Positions 54,777 through 64,000 of a stretch of DNA of 64,000 nucleotides are shown one piece after another. The DNA is from Paenibacillus sp. JNUCC-31 (lineage in GTDB: Bacteria; Bacillota; Bacilli; Paenibacillales; Paenibacillaceae). The notes under the pieces were generated by a model. That model was not told where the DNA came from. It saw only the letters and a list, made by a program, of their open reading frames with translations, and ran no database searches. The stretch covers positions 4,960,001 to 5,024,000 of the forward strand of contig NZ_CP062165.1 in the NCBI RefSeq assembly GCF_014844075.1, read 5' to 3'. Made by a program: the position numbers and the translations under genes. Each line of letters opens with the position of its first letter. Position 1 is the stretch's first letter.

Positions 54777-55754
54777 ATGTTGAGCAATGCAAACAGCAAA
54801 AATTCAGTTAACGGAAGTTATGTGTATACCTTTGCCTGTCATGAAAATGAACGTGCATTATGTGAACTGGAGCTAACCACGATGCTCGTTCCTGATATAG
54901 TTATCCATTCCGGCGAGCGTGCCTATATTCGCTCCCATGTCTGCATTCCACCGGGCAGAAGTCCATTTGTCCGGGGCAGACTGGATGTGATGGCCGAGGC
55001 GGATACGGTGGCAGATCTGAAGCCTGCTGCTTCACAAATCAATCTGTCTACTGGTGAAACGTTCAAGGTGGTCTGCCTGAAAGAAGGAGATCATATGCCG
55101 GACTATGCGCATTCCCGTCAGCTGGAAAAAGAGCTGGGCATGTGTATTAAGGGCAAGGCGCTGATGAAACAGCCCGATGTGACTTTTGGACTAATTCATG
55201 CAGACGGAAAATGGATCCTGGGCCAGTGGATCGAAGCCGATCGTTCGTGGCATACCCATCACCAGAAGCCACAAAATTATTCCACAGGCCTTGGTGTTAC
55301 ACTCGCCAGAGCGCTGGTCAATATAGCGGTTCCGCAAGTGGAGGGTCATCAGTTACTCGATCCGTGCTGTGGAATGGGAACCGTCGTCATTGAAGCTTTA
55401 TCGATGGGGATCGAGGCGATTGGCAATGATTTGAATCCTTTGGCGGTTCAGGGGGCGCGCACTAATCTTCCTCATTATGGGTATGATCCGGCCAGAATTA
55501 CTCTCGGGGATATGAATGATTTGGAAGGTTTTTACGATGCAGCCATATTGGATATGCCTTACAATTTATGCTCTGTTCTTCCCGATGAGGAACAACTTGG
55601 CATGTTGAATAGTTTGAAGAAGCTTGCAGGCAGGGCGGTTATCGTTTCCACCGAAAGGGTAGAGGGGAACATTTTGGATGCCGGATGGAACATTGATCAG
55701 TATCGAACGGTGAGCAAAGGTACGTTTATACGTCACATTTGGCTTTGCACGTAG
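54777..55754 (+). CDS. TRM11-like SAM-dependent methyltransferase
   Basis: Protein of 325 aa. The C-terminal Rossmann domain has LLDPCCGMGTVVIEALSMG (motif I), GNDLNPLAVQGARTN and the catalytic DMPYN, all of the TRM11/RlmL-like N-methyltransferase family. The N-terminal half lacks a clear THUMP signature but has the right place and size for an RNA-binding domain. A tRNA or rRNA guanine substrate is plausible. Confidence 0.85.
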   Translation: MLSNANSKNSVNGSYVYTFACHENERALCELELTTMLVPDIVIHSGERAYIRSHVCIPPGRSPFVRGRLDVMAEADTVADLKPAASQINLSTGETFKVVCLKEGDHMPDYAHSRQLEKELGMCIKGKALMKQPDVTFGLIHADGKWILGQWIEADRSWHTHHQKPQNYSTGLGVTLARALVNIAVPQVEGHQLLDPCCGMGTVVIEALSMGIEAIGNDLNPLAVQGARTNLPHYGYDPARITLGDMNDLEGFYDAAILDMPYNLCSVLPDEEQLGMLNSLKKLAGRAVIVSTERVEGNILDAGWNIDQYRTVSKGTFIRHIWLCT

Positions 55755-55779
55755 CATGAGTATCACTGAACAATAGAAG

Positions 55780-55823
55780 AAACCTCCAATCAGGAAAGAT
55801 TTTTTTCCGAATTGGAGGTTTTT
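55780..55823. terminator. bidirectional intrinsic terminator
   Basis: AAACCTCCAAT (55780-55790) pairs with ATTGGAGGTTT (55811-55821), with T-rich sequence on both outer sides. It lies between convergent genes. Confidence 0.92.
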
Positions 55824-55890
55824 GTTTGGAATGGTAAGGGAATACCTAAGTAAAGATTTGTACAATTTTGCATGGAATAAAATGGGTATT

Positions 55891-56847
55891 TTAGTATTTG
55901 TGACTATAATCCACTAAATTACGCGGAAGAGTTTTACCAGCGACATAAGCTTCCAGGTTTTGCACGAAAATATCAAGTGCCCGTTCAGTGTATTGCTCTG
56001 TACTGCCGGCAATATGCGGCGTAATCAGAACGTTGTCTTTGCCCCATAATGGATGATTGGAAGGGAGAGGTTCCTCCTCGAATACGTCAAGTGCCGCAAA
56101 GGCAACCTGTCCACTGTCCAATGCACTAAGAAGAGCTTCCGTATTTACACTTGGACCACGCCCAACGTTGACGAAGCAGGCACCAGACTTGAAATGTTCG
56201 AATGCTGTCTGATCATAGATATGATGGGTTTCATCCGTAAGTGGCAAAATATTGATGACATAATCGCCCTGCCTGAGAGCTTCATGGAAGCCGGACATGG
56301 TGTACATGTGGTCTACATTCGGAACATCTTTTCCGGAGCGGCGCACTCCGATCACCTTCATACCTAATGCTTTGAGAATGCGCGCGGTTTCTGATCCAAT
56401 CTCTCCGACGCCGACGATGACTGCTGTTTTGCCGTTCAGTTCAGGCAGTGGCTTGCCTGGCGATTTCCACTCTGCCTGTTGCTGGTGCAACATGGCTTGT
56501 CTCAACCAGCGGCTGTGGGATAACATCATACCCAGAATAATTTCGGTAATGGGAATGGCGTGTACGCCATTAGCACTGGTTACCAGTGTGTTTTTTGTTT
56601 CCAATTCGGAGAAAGGAAGGTTGTCCACACCTGCAGACCAGACCTGAACCCATTTCAGAGCACTGTCTTTTTTCAGCGCATGCTCGGTCACCAAAGGAGA
56701 CCAGCCAACGATGATTTCGGCTTCCTTTAACTCCGATGAGTCAATCTCCTTGGCTTTGCCAACCGTAAGTGAGTAGCCAGGTGCAGCGTTCAGAATACGT
56801 TGTTGCTGTTCCGTGGATAATGAAGGGAAACATACAATTTTGCCCAT
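55891..56847 (-). CDS. D-isomer-specific 2-hydroxyacid dehydrogenase
   Basis: Protein of 318 aa. NAD-binding loop VGVGEIGSETARILKALGMKVIGVRRS (the dinucleotide motif), then FVNVGRGPSVNTEALLSAL and FEEEPLPSNHPLWGKDNVLITPHIAG with the catalytic His. The substrate is likely a 2-keto acid or glyoxylate; it cannot be told from sequence. ATG at 56847 after AGGAGG (9 nt). Confidence 0.93.
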   Translation of the reverse strand: MGKIVCFPSLSTEQQQRILNAAPGYSLTVGKAKEIDSSELKEAEIIVGWSPLVTEHALKKDSALKWVQVWSAGVDNLPFSELETKNTLVTSANGVHAIPITEIILGMMLSHSRWLRQAMLHQQQAEWKSPGKPLPELNGKTAVIVGVGEIGSETARILKALGMKVIGVRRSGKDVPNVDHMYTMSGFHEALRQGDYVINILPLTDETHHIYDQTAFEHFKSGACFVNVGRGPSVNTEALLSALDSGQVAFAALDVFEEEPLPSNHPLWGKDNVLITPHIAGSTEQYTERALDIFVQNLEAYVAGKTLPRNLVDYSHKY

Positions 56848-57036
56848 AGGTAGTGGCCTCCTGAATTTCAATTGTGTTGTATTTTTAGTGTAGCAGAAAA
56901 GAAGATGATGTGCGTAAAGGCAGGAATGCAGCCTCATGTGCAAATCCCAGAAATTGTGTCACTCTATATTTAACCAACTTGAAACCATAGAGACGACTAT
57001 GAAATAATAAAACGAACTTTGGAAGAGGTGTGTACC

Positions 57037-57639
57037 ATGAATAAGTACTCATATAAGGACCTTCCGTCACGACGGGAAAGATTATTTATTGCACTTCGGT
57101 TGCCGGCACATATTCAACATTCACTTCGCCTGTCTGCCGAACTCGTGCAGGGAAAACTTGATTTTCGCAAATGGACGGATCATCGGGATTATCATATTAC
57201 ATTGCAATTTCTGGGGGATACCCTTGTTAGTGACATTGGGCAACTTCGCAAAACCCTGCGCTCTGCAGGCGCTGGATTCCAGCCTTTTGAGCTGCGAGTC
57301 TCCGGCTGGGGAACGTTCGGTTTGGAAGAAGCACCGAAGGTACTATGGAGAGGTATTGAAGGGGAACTGGGGCAACTGAATCTGTTGCAAAAACGAATCG
57401 TGGAAGCGACTTCATCCCTTGGATATAAGGCGGAATTGAGACCTTATTCTCCGCATATTACCATTGCGAAAAAATTTCTGGGACAGGTCCCAGGAAATGA
57501 GGATAAAGGAATATTTGGGGTTCTCCCTGAACAGGATTTGAGTGATAATTCGTGGTTGATCCAAGATTTTGTGCTATATGTGACACAGCCAGGTCAGACG
57601 CCGATGTATGAGGTCGTGGATGCGTTTTCTTTTTCCTGA
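57037..57639 (+). CDS. thpR: RNA 2',3'-cyclic phosphodiesterase (2'-5' RNA ligase family)
   Basis: Protein of 200 aa with the two HxTx motifs of the 2H phosphoesterase fold: HITLQFLG at about 50 and HITIAKKF at about 140. It opens 2',3'-cyclic phosphate ends of RNA. The start RRERLFIALRLP is typical. ATG at 57037 after AGAGGTG; the longer TTG frame is rejected. Confidence 0.93.
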   Translation: MNKYSYKDLPSRRERLFIALRLPAHIQHSLRLSAELVQGKLDFRKWTDHRDYHITLQFLGDTLVSDIGQLRKTLRSAGAGFQPFELRVSGWGTFGLEEAPKVLWRGIEGELGQLNLLQKRIVEATSSLGYKAELRPYSPHITIAKKFLGQVPGNEDKGIFGVLPEQDLSDNSWLIQDFVLYVTQPGQTPMYEVVDAFSFS

Positions 57640-57769
57640 AACTCATTATTATGACATAAAATCACATTGACATTACGTTATTCCCTATGTAATATTAGCC
57701 AACGTTATTCAAATTCTTTTTTTGTGGTTACTTAGATTAGGGAATTGTTTCGACAGGAGGAATCTTCGA

Positions 57770-58627
57770 ATGGATATTATAAGCAAGAATCGTTGGGTGG
57801 CACCGATGTTATCTGTGCTGCTTGTATGTATAGTGGGGGCTAATGTCGTTCAGGCGACTGGAAAGTGGAATGAGGCAAGTGATAGCAAACAGATGACTGA
57901 ACTTGCGGCTTCTGTGGAAAATAGCGAAAATTCTTTTAACGGGGACAGGCGAATGATGCAAGACGGGACAAGTCTGTCTGCTGATGGGTCTATCCAGACT
58001 AGTAACTGGACTAATTCGCTCCCTGCCAAGAACTGGCTGACGTCTGCTCAGGAAGAGCAGGAACTGAAGGAAGCCAAAGCTAAACATGCGGCCCGAGCTG
58101 TAGCTGCGGCCAAAGCAAAGAAAGAGGCTGCTCTGAAATTGGCAAAGGTAGAGCGTGCCAAAGCGGTAGCTGCAATTACCACTCCCCCCCAAAAACTTTA
58201 CTTTACGCGGACCAAACTTCTGAATCAGGAAGACTCGAAACTTGCGACCTGGTCATACAGTGTGTCCGATAAAGAGCTGTTTCTGCTGCAAAAAATCGTC
58301 ATGGCAGAGGCGGAAGGTGAACCGTACGAAGGCAAAGTGGCAGTTGCCAATGTTGTCTTAAACCGGCTGCGGTCAGCCAATTTTCCCGATACCATTTACA
58401 AAGTGATCTATCAGAAATCCCAATTTAGTCCTGTAGCGAACGGGCGCTTGAAGCGTGTAACTCCCAATGAGGACACGGTCAAGGCAGTGAACGCAGCGTT
58501 AAATGGGAAAAAAGAAGTAGCCGATGATACGTATTATTTCCTGTCATTGACGCTCGCAGATGATCTGACAGTGGCTCATTCCCAGAAAAAAGTGAAAACC
58601 ATCGGGCATCATACTTTTTACAAGTAA
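57770..58627 (+). CDS. SleB/CwlJ-type cell wall hydrolase
   Basis: Protein of 285 aa. N-terminal membrane anchor or signal (about 8-29). An Ala/Lys-rich helical linker follows (about 93-135). The C-terminal Hydrolase_2 domain starts at about 170: LLQKIVMAEAEGEPYEGKVAVANVVLNRL with the catalytic Glu, then FSPVANGRL, and ends HHTFYK. Such enzymes cleave spore cortex or vegetative peptidoglycan. AGGAGG precedes the ATG. Confidence 0.92.
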   Translation: MDIISKNRWVAPMLSVLLVCIVGANVVQATGKWNEASDSKQMTELAASVENSENSFNGDRRMMQDGTSLSADGSIQTSNWTNSLPAKNWLTSAQEEQELKEAKAKHAARAVAAAKAKKEAALKLAKVERAKAVAAITTPPQKLYFTRTKLLNQEDSKLATWSYSVSDKELFLLQKIVMAEAEGEPYEGKVAVANVVLNRLRSANFPDTIYKVIYQKSQFSPVANGRLKRVTPNEDTVKAVNAALNGKKEVADDTYYFLSLTLADDLTVAHSQKKVKTIGHHTFYK

Positions 58628-58800
58628 AATACCTATAAATTCTGCAAACAGGCAGGGTAGTTAACTATGTTCTGACAATATCAACTCTTGAGATGCCTTG
58701 AACGCAGTTTTATTTCGTTGTTTTCATTTTATTTTTGATGAGGGTTTGTTATTAACATTACCCTTTTTTTCAGTAAATCATACGGAAAAATGAATGAAAA

Positions 58801-58840
58801 AAGAAGGTTCCCTTCCAGTTAACGGAGGGGAACCTTCTTT
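58801..58840. terminator. bidirectional intrinsic terminator
   Basis: AAGAAGGTTCCCTTCC is inverted at GGAGGGGAACCTTCTT across a short loop, with A- and T-rich flanks, between convergent genes. Confidence 0.92.
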
Positions 58841-58900
58841 GCATATGGCCTGCGGATATGAAATACCCTCGTAGAACGTCTTGAAGGGGTCATAGAGCTG

Positions 58901-60118
58901 CTAGAATGGGATTCGGGTACCTGACAGCGAAGTGGCTCCTATCCCGGCTGTGAAGCGCTCCTTGGGCGCGGATGTCAGTTCGGCTGTAGCCGGGAACAAT
59001 AAATCATGGACAGCCTGGGCACAGCACGTCGGATCATAGCTGGATTTGTTGCTGGGTTTGTGTACTGCTTTCAGCTGACTTTCAGCTTGAACTGATGCAG
59101 TTCCGTCACATAACTCTCTGAAACGGTTGGTAATGACGTCAGCAGAGTGAATAACCTGACCGTATCCGGCTTGTACAAAATATTCACAGTTTTCTTCTTC
59201 CTGACCAGGCAACGGAGGTACGAATAGCATCGGTAATCCTTTTGCCAGTGCTTCTGTACAGGTCATGCCGCCTGGCTTCGTAATCAGTACATCAGATACA
59301 TCCATCAGTTTGCTGACTTCCCGGGTATACCCCAGAATGCGTATATTCGGATGCTGGAAGCAGGACATCTCCTTCAGCTTTGCGATCATTTTCTCATTGC
59401 TTCCCAGACAGAACAGCAACTGAACGCGATCCGCCCAGGAAGTGAGGGCCTTCATATGCTCTTCATCAAAAGAAAGTCCCCATCCTCCGCCCATTAGCAG
59501 GGCAGTAGGCATGTTCTGGAGGCCCATTTCCTGCCGTAGACCCACCTTGTCTCCTGCTTCCCAGAAGTCGGGATGTACAGGAATACCGGTAATTTGAATT
59601 CGTGAGGGTTCAACACCTCTGATTTCAAGAAGAGCCTTTACCTGTGGTGTGGAAACCAGATATTTGTTCACCTCGGGATTGATCCAGGTTGCATGTACGT
59701 CGTAGTCTGTGACGAGCGTGTACAGCGGAATATTGAGCCCCTGGCGCTTAAGCCGGGAGATGACCGCATTCGGAAAAGGATGCGTGCAAATGACGGCATC
59801 GGGTTTCAATTGGGACACGACTTGAGCAGTCTGCGTATAGAAAAGCCGGTGCAATGCCAATTTCGTGAATCCGTTCAGCGATTTGTTATACTGCGTCCGA
59901 TACAGCAGACTGACCAGCTTGGGCTGAACGGATAGTGTCTTCCGGTATGCGGACAGAATAAGTGGAGCCATCGTTGGATTCAAAAATTTGCCGAGCTCAA
60001 TCACCCGGCTATGCACATGTGGACTAATTTTTTTAATGCCGCTTGCGAGCGCATGGGCGGCCTGTGTGTGACCGGTGCCGAAACCTTCGGATAACAAGAG
60101 CACTCTTGGTTTTCGCAT
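58901..60118 (-). CDS. MGDG synthase/UgtP-like glycosyltransferase
   Basis: Protein of 405 aa, GT28-type GT-B fold. RVLLLSEGFGTGHTQAAHALASGI at the start is the acceptor-side motif of the MGDG synthase family. CTHPFPNAVISRLK and VTDYDVHATWINPEVNKY lie in the N-domain. LMGGGWGLS and LITKPGGMTCTEALAKGLPMLFVPPLPGQEEEN form the donor-sugar site. It should glucosylate or galactosylate diacylglycerol. ATG at 60118 is 6 nt after AAAGGTG; the track upstream is unlikely. Confidence 0.9.
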   Translation of the reverse strand: MRKPRVLLLSEGFGTGHTQAAHALASGIKKISPHVHSRVIELGKFLNPTMAPLILSAYRKTLSVQPKLVSLLYRTQYNKSLNGFTKLALHRLFYTQTAQVVSQLKPDAVICTHPFPNAVISRLKRQGLNIPLYTLVTDYDVHATWINPEVNKYLVSTPQVKALLEIRGVEPSRIQITGIPVHPDFWEAGDKVGLRQEMGLQNMPTALLMGGGWGLSFDEEHMKALTSWADRVQLLFCLGSNEKMIAKLKEMSCFQHPNIRILGYTREVSKLMDVSDVLITKPGGMTCTEALAKGLPMLFVPPLPGQEEENCEYFVQAGYGQVIHSADVITNRFRELCDGTASVQAESQLKAVHKPSNKSSYDPTCCAQAVHDLLFPATAELTSAPKERFTAGIGATSLSGTRIPF

Positions 60119-60364
60119 GAGTTCACCTTTATTCATCAATTTAAATTTAATGTTCATACCGCACGATGCATTACTACATGAATATACAGCGAAGCGGAAA
60201 ATCATGTTCATTCGTTACATATTTACACTACAGTTCATGTTCTGATACCTCGAAACTTCGTCTTTACCCGTTTATTGGAGTCATCATACACTATAGACGA
60301 GGATAGAAGCAGTTTCCACTGCATTTCGGTTAAAAAAAATTAACACAAATTTTTAATGTTAGGG

Positions 60365-60393
60365 TTGCAATCTGATAATGAGAGTGGTAATCT
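60365..60393 (+). promoter_or_regulatory. candidate promoter of the TetR gene
   Basis: TTGCAA at 60365-60370, 17-bp spacer, TAATCT at 60388-60393. The candidate operator arm TGACC begins 7 bp later. Confidence 0.55.
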
Positions 60394-60399
60394 AGTTTT

Positions 60400-60430
60400 T
60401 GACCGAGTGACTGAATTGTATTTTTGGTCA
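60400..60430. promoter_or_regulatory. candidate TetR operator near the tetR start
   Basis: TGACC (60400-60404) and GGTCA (60426-60430) are inverted, and the left arm reads TGACCGAGTGACTGAA. A related motif TGACCATTTGAGTAAA lies before the YhgE gene at 61140. The pairing suggests one regulator for both promoters. Confidence 0.45.
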
Positions 60431-60467
60431 TTCAATAGGACGATCCATGAAAATGAGGAGGGATATG

Positions 60468-61049
60468 ATGGCTCCGATTGACAGGAGACAGCAGGTCATT
60501 CATGCAGCCGCGCAGTCGTTCGCCATGTTTGGATACAAGGCAACCACGATGGATCAGGTAGCGAAGATTGCAAACGTTGGTAAGGGAACGATCTACACTT
60601 TCTTTACGAATAAAGAACAATTGTTTGACCAAATCCTGGTGGAAGTGATTCAGGAAATGAAGAACATTGCTCACCGTGAAGTTCATCAGGAAAGTGCCTT
60701 TTTTGATAATCTGTTTCGTGTGCTTGATTCGTTGCTGGAATTTCGACGTGATCACGATTTGCTGGTTAAGTTGTCCCAGGAGCTTAAGGATTTTGGTACA
60801 CTTCAGGCCAAGGAAGGTTTGGAAAAAGTGGAGAAGGTCATCTCCGATTTTCTGGCTCGTGAGCTTGAGAAGGCAAGAAGTAATGGAGAGATTCGCGACT
60901 GCGATCCACAGGTAGTAGCCTTTATGATGATTCGTTTGTACATCGCCCTCACCTCAGACTGGAGCAAGCAACACGAACCGCTGAGCAAGGAGGAAATCAA
61001 GAACTACTTTCGCCTTTTCTTAATGGAAGGAATTGCTGCCGCAACGTAG
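60468..61049 (+). CDS. TetR/AcrR-family transcriptional regulator
   Basis: Protein of 193 aa. The N-terminal HTH (RQQVIHAAAQSFAMFGYKATTMDQVAKIANVGKGTIYTFFTNKEQLF) is a textbook TetR domain; the C-terminal half is the ligand-binding helical domain. ATG at 60468 is 6 nt after AGGAGG. It very likely represses itself and the YhgE/Pip gene that follows after 206 bp. Confidence 0.93.
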   Translation: MAPIDRRQQVIHAAAQSFAMFGYKATTMDQVAKIANVGKGTIYTFFTNKEQLFDQILVEVIQEMKNIAHREVHQESAFFDNLFRVLDSLLEFRRDHDLLVKLSQELKDFGTLQAKEGLEKVEKVISDFLARELEKARSNGEIRDCDPQVVAFMMIRLYIALTSDWSKQHEPLSKEEIKNYFRLFLMEGIAAAT

Positions 61050-61139
61050 CCCTGATTTTATTCTACTATAATATGGGTTAGTCATTTGCACGAAAGCAGT
61101 GAGGCTTGTCGAGAGACAGGTTTGTTTTTTGCTCTAAAA

Positions 61140-61162
61140 TGACCATTTGAGTAAAGCGGTCA
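61140..61162. promoter_or_regulatory. candidate TetR operator before the YhgE gene
   Basis: TGACC (61140-61144), 13-bp spacer, GGTCA (61158-61162): an inverted repeat about 100 bp before the start and similar to the tetR site. Confidence 0.5.
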
Positions 61163-61255
61163 ATAAGTGTTTCGGTAAATTTCTGGAACACATCAAATTA
61201 ATTTCACTATGGTTACCCTGCTCTTGGAGCAGAGAGAATAAGGGGAGAAAATGAC

Positions 61256-63538
61256 ATGAAATCTTTATCCGTGTTTTTCAAGGATGTGGGATCGGCCGTG
61301 AGAAACCCGAAAGTATTGATCCCCGTTATCGCCATTATGTTTATTCCGATTTTGTATAGCGGTATCTATTTGGCCGCTTACTGGGACCCGTACGGTCATG
61401 TGGATGAAATGCCTGTTGCCGTTGTCAATATGGATAAGGGCGCCGAGTTGGAGGGCAAGTCGCTGCATGTTGGGAAGGACCTCATTGATGAGCTGAAGAA
61501 AAATGCAGATTTTAAATGGGACTTTGTCAGTGCCAGTCAGGCCAGAGAAGGCATGGAAAATGACAAATATTATATGCAAATCACGATCCCGGAAAACTTC
61601 TCATCCCAGGCCACCACGCTGCTTGATGACAAGCCCAAGCCAGCTGACCTGATCTACGAACCGAATGGTAATTACAGTTTCGTGGGCGCACAGATTGGCA
61701 AGACGGCAATCAAGGATCTGAAAGCCAAGGTGTCAGCCAAAGTTACAGAATCCTATGCGGAGACGCTGCTCGACAAATTCTCCGAAGTATCCGACGGATT
61801 GGCTGAAGCTGGCGACGGCGCAGGCGAGTTGAATACAGGTGCAGGCAAATTGGATGACGGAGCCGTGAAGCTCAAGGATAATCTGGCGAAGCTGGCTTCC
61901 GGAACACTGGAACTTCAGGAAGGATTATCCCCATTAAGTGATGGAGTCAATGCCCTGCACACGGGTGCAACCAAACTAGAAAGTGGAACAACGAATCTGG
62001 TATCCGGGTTGCAGCAGCTTCAAGCGGCGGCTACGAGTCAGCTTCAGAGCGGTGCAGACCAGTTGAAGGATGGTAGTACAAAGCTCGAAAATGGACTGAA
62101 ATCTTCCGTGGACGGCGCAGGCAAGTTGCAAGCAGGGTTGCAGTCGTCCGAGCAGGGCAGCGCGAAACTGTCCGAGGGTCTGCAAAGTGCAGTACAAGGC
62201 AGCGGCACATTGGCAACTGGTCTGCAATCGGCAGTAGACGGCAGTAGCAAGGTGGCTGACGGTGCTCAGGGCATTGCTGACGGGTTAAAGCAGCTTGCTG
62301 CATCGAACCCGGAACTGGCAGCCAGCGAGGATGTGCAGAAGTTGCTTGCAGCCAGCGCAGCTGTTGCAGACGGAAGCAAGCAGCTGCATGAGAGCGAGCA
62401 GAAGCTGGCAGCAGGTGCGGATCAACTGCACCAGGGAAATCAGCAGCTGGCAGCAGGTGCAGCCGAGCTGCACGGAGGGCAGAAGCAGCTTCTGGCGGGT
62501 GCGAACCAACTGGTGGATGGTCAGCAGCAGTTGCTGGCGGGCGCCGGACAGCTTAGCCAAGGCGGAGCAAAGCTCTCCGATGGCCTCAAGCAGTTCAGTG
62601 GCAAGCTCGGCGAAGCTGCAAGTGGCGGTACGCTGCTCGCAGATGGAGCCAAACAACTGGGCTCGGGAACAACTGCCCTGCAAACGGGTGTAGGCAAGCT
62701 TAGCGGTGGCGTGAGTTCACTCACAGACGGTTCCAAGCAACTGGGTGACGGAGCAGGCAAACTGGCTGACGGTCTCACTGAGCTGAAAGATGGATCGAAT
62801 GAGCTGGCTACCAAACTGAATGATGCAGCTCAAAAAACATCAGAAGTCAAGAAAACAGACGACGTGGTAAACATGTTCGCAGAACCTGTGAATACGTCAG
62901 AGGACACCGCAGAGAATGTGAGCAATTACGGTACAGGGTTGACGCCGTTCTTCCTGTCCATCGGTTTGTTTGTAGGATCACTGATTTCTACGATTGTGTT
63001 GAAAATGCGTGAAACCTCTGTACCGGGTGCAACAGGCTGGAATCGTTTTGTCAGCCGTACACTGGTATTTGGCTCCATGAGCATTTTCCAATCGGTGATC
63101 GTTGCAAGCTTCATGTTATACGGTCTTGGACTGGAGACACACAGCGTTCCGCTGTTCTATCTGTTCACGATCATTACGGGACTGACCTTCATGTTGATTG
63201 TTCAGGCCCTTGTAACTTGGCTTGATCTGCCTGGACGTTATGTCGTCATATTGTTGTTGGTCTTCCAGCTGGCAGCAAGTGCGGGTACCTTCCCGGTAGA
63301 GTTGATTCCATCGTGGCTGCAAGCATTTAGCCCTTGGTTACCAATGACGCACAGCATTATGGGCTTCAAGGCCGTTGTATCGAGTGGCAATTTCGATGTG
63401 ATGTGGCATCAGGCTGGAATTCTGGCCATCTATGCGGGTGTATCTGTGCTGTTAACCTTGGCTTTCTTCCTTTGGAACGGCAGACGTCCCAAAAAAGAAG
63501 CCGAAATGGCCGAATCCGGTCAAGTCGTGACGGCTTAA
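61256..63538 (+). CDS. YhgE/Pip domain-containing membrane protein
   Basis: Protein of 760 aa. One N-terminal helix (about 19-41) precedes a long extracellular part. From about 190 to 520 it carries many imperfect repeats of the form LxDGxxxL and LxxGAxxL, predicted as long helices or coiled coil. Five or six C-terminal membrane helices (about 560-745) form an ABC-2-type domain. The family includes Pip, needed for phage infection in lactococci, and transport-linked YhgE. AGGGGAGA precedes the ATG. Confidence 0.92.
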   Translation: MKSLSVFFKDVGSAVRNPKVLIPVIAIMFIPILYSGIYLAAYWDPYGHVDEMPVAVVNMDKGAELEGKSLHVGKDLIDELKKNADFKWDFVSASQAREGMENDKYYMQITIPENFSSQATTLLDDKPKPADLIYEPNGNYSFVGAQIGKTAIKDLKAKVSAKVTESYAETLLDKFSEVSDGLAEAGDGAGELNTGAGKLDDGAVKLKDNLAKLASGTLELQEGLSPLSDGVNALHTGATKLESGTTNLVSGLQQLQAAATSQLQSGADQLKDGSTKLENGLKSSVDGAGKLQAGLQSSEQGSAKLSEGLQSAVQGSGTLATGLQSAVDGSSKVADGAQGIADGLKQLAASNPELAASEDVQKLLAASAAVADGSKQLHESEQKLAAGADQLHQGNQQLAAGAAELHGGQKQLLAGANQLVDGQQQLLAGAGQLSQGGAKLSDGLKQFSGKLGEAASGGTLLADGAKQLGSGTTALQTGVGKLSGGVSSLTDGSKQLGDGAGKLADGLTELKDGSNELATKLNDAAQKTSEVKKTDDVVNMFAEPVNTSEDTAENVSNYGTGLTPFFLSIGLFVGSLISTIVLKMRETSVPGATGWNRFVSRTLVFGSMSIFQSVIVASFMLYGLGLETHSVPLFYLFTIITGLTFMLIVQALVTWLDLPGRYVVILLLVFQLAASAGTFPVELIPSWLQAFSPWLPMTHSIMGFKAVVSSGNFDVMWHQAGILAIYAGVSVLLTLAFFLWNGRRPKKEAEMAESGQVVTA

Positions 63539-63627
63539 GCGGAATTGGACCCGGAACAGGACAAAATGTTGAAAATAAACTTTGGACTTAAGTATCAAAA
63601 TTATGCAATATAGTAGTCAAATAGTGC

Positions 63628-63667
63628 AAAGAGTCTGTGACCCAAAAATGGGTTGCAGGCTCTTTTT
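63628..63667 (+). terminator. intrinsic terminator after the YhgE gene
   Basis: AAAGAG pairs with CTCTTT, with TGACCCA/TGGGTTG stacked inside, then five T. Confidence 0.88.
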
Positions 63668-64000
63668 GTATACAAATGCATAGGGATGCAGAGATTCCCT
63701 TGAACAAGGCATGAAGATTTGACCGGAATATGGATAAACACAGGCCACATATGGAATGATTTTCTTTTGACTGTAATTAAAATCAGTTGTACTCTGACAT
63801 AAAATGTGTATAATTATTCGAAAAAGAGATGAATTTAAACGTCATTACACTAAAGCTGTACTGCAAAACATTTCTTATCAGAGGTATTAAAAAGTTTAAA
63901 TTGCGCTGATGTTAGCTCGGTGTTAAAATAATAGAACTATAATCAAAAAACGTCGTTTTATTTCAGCGACCGTGCCAGCGGTTGTATTGTTGTTATACTA
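63668..64000. other. 333-bp AT-rich right edge, no gene recognised
   Basis: No coding frame with a ribosome binding site. It probably holds the promoter region of a gene beyond the window. I see no clear regulatory motif. Confidence 0.5.

Overview
The window looks like a chromosome segment of a Paenibacillus-like member of the Bacillota. The signs are strong AGGAGG-type ribosome binding sites with some GTG and TTG starts, a T-box leader before proS, an HrcA/CIRCE operator before htpG, PBSX-type (xkd) tail genes, and a LysM-anchored nucleotidase. The species call is inference.

Left flank (1-15.2 kb): the end of a T-box and proS; a secreted 5'-nucleotidase with a LysM domain; a regulatory island of XRE repressor, ImmA/IrrE protease and ArpU-type phage late regulator (4.5-6.6 kb); a GAF-GAF histidine kinase with its NarL-type regulator; an FMN reductase; two VOC proteins; an unknown 317-aa protein; a small membrane protein; and a DUF4127 protein.

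Centre (15.2-42.1 kb): two complete contractile-tail gene sets lie head to tail. Each runs terminator, small pre-sheath protein, sheath, tube, frameshifting chaperone, tape measure, LysM hub protein, xkdQ, R, S, T, U and fibre. No capsid, portal, terminase, integrase or replication gene is present. The simplest reading is a domesticated tandem pair of R-type tailocins (phage-tail-like bacteriocins). Set 1 ends in a broken holin and has no lysin. Set 2 ends with an intact holin and a GH25 endolysin, so one lysis cassette probably serves both. The tape measures differ (564 and 697 aa) and so do the fibres (358 and 874 aa), which predicts two particles with different tail length and target range. 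The XRE/ImmA/ArpU island about 9 kb upstream is the likely switch.

Right flank (42.1-64 kb): an oligopeptide ABC transporter (binding protein and two permeases, no ATPases), htpG behind a CIRCE promoter with an unusually long leader, a dGTPase, a luciferase-like flavin oxidoreductase, a chemoreceptor, a TRM11-like methyltransferase, a D-2-hydroxyacid dehydrogenase, thpR, a SleB-type hydrolase, an MGDG-synthase-like glycosyltransferase, and a TetR/YhgE pair.

Three kinds of non-coding structure run through the window. First, a family of at least seven structured repeats of about 140-230 bp (5.5, 18.1, 27.5, 40.7, 44.5, 47.5 and 49.9 kb) has compensatory changes in its main stem; one subfamily has terminal inverted repeats, and several copies sit inside apparent operons. 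Second, a two-copy element of about 130 bp ends in an intrinsic terminator, one copy before the DUF4127 gene and one before tail set 1. Third, there is an isolated 195-bp inverted-repeat element at 46.8-47.0 kb.
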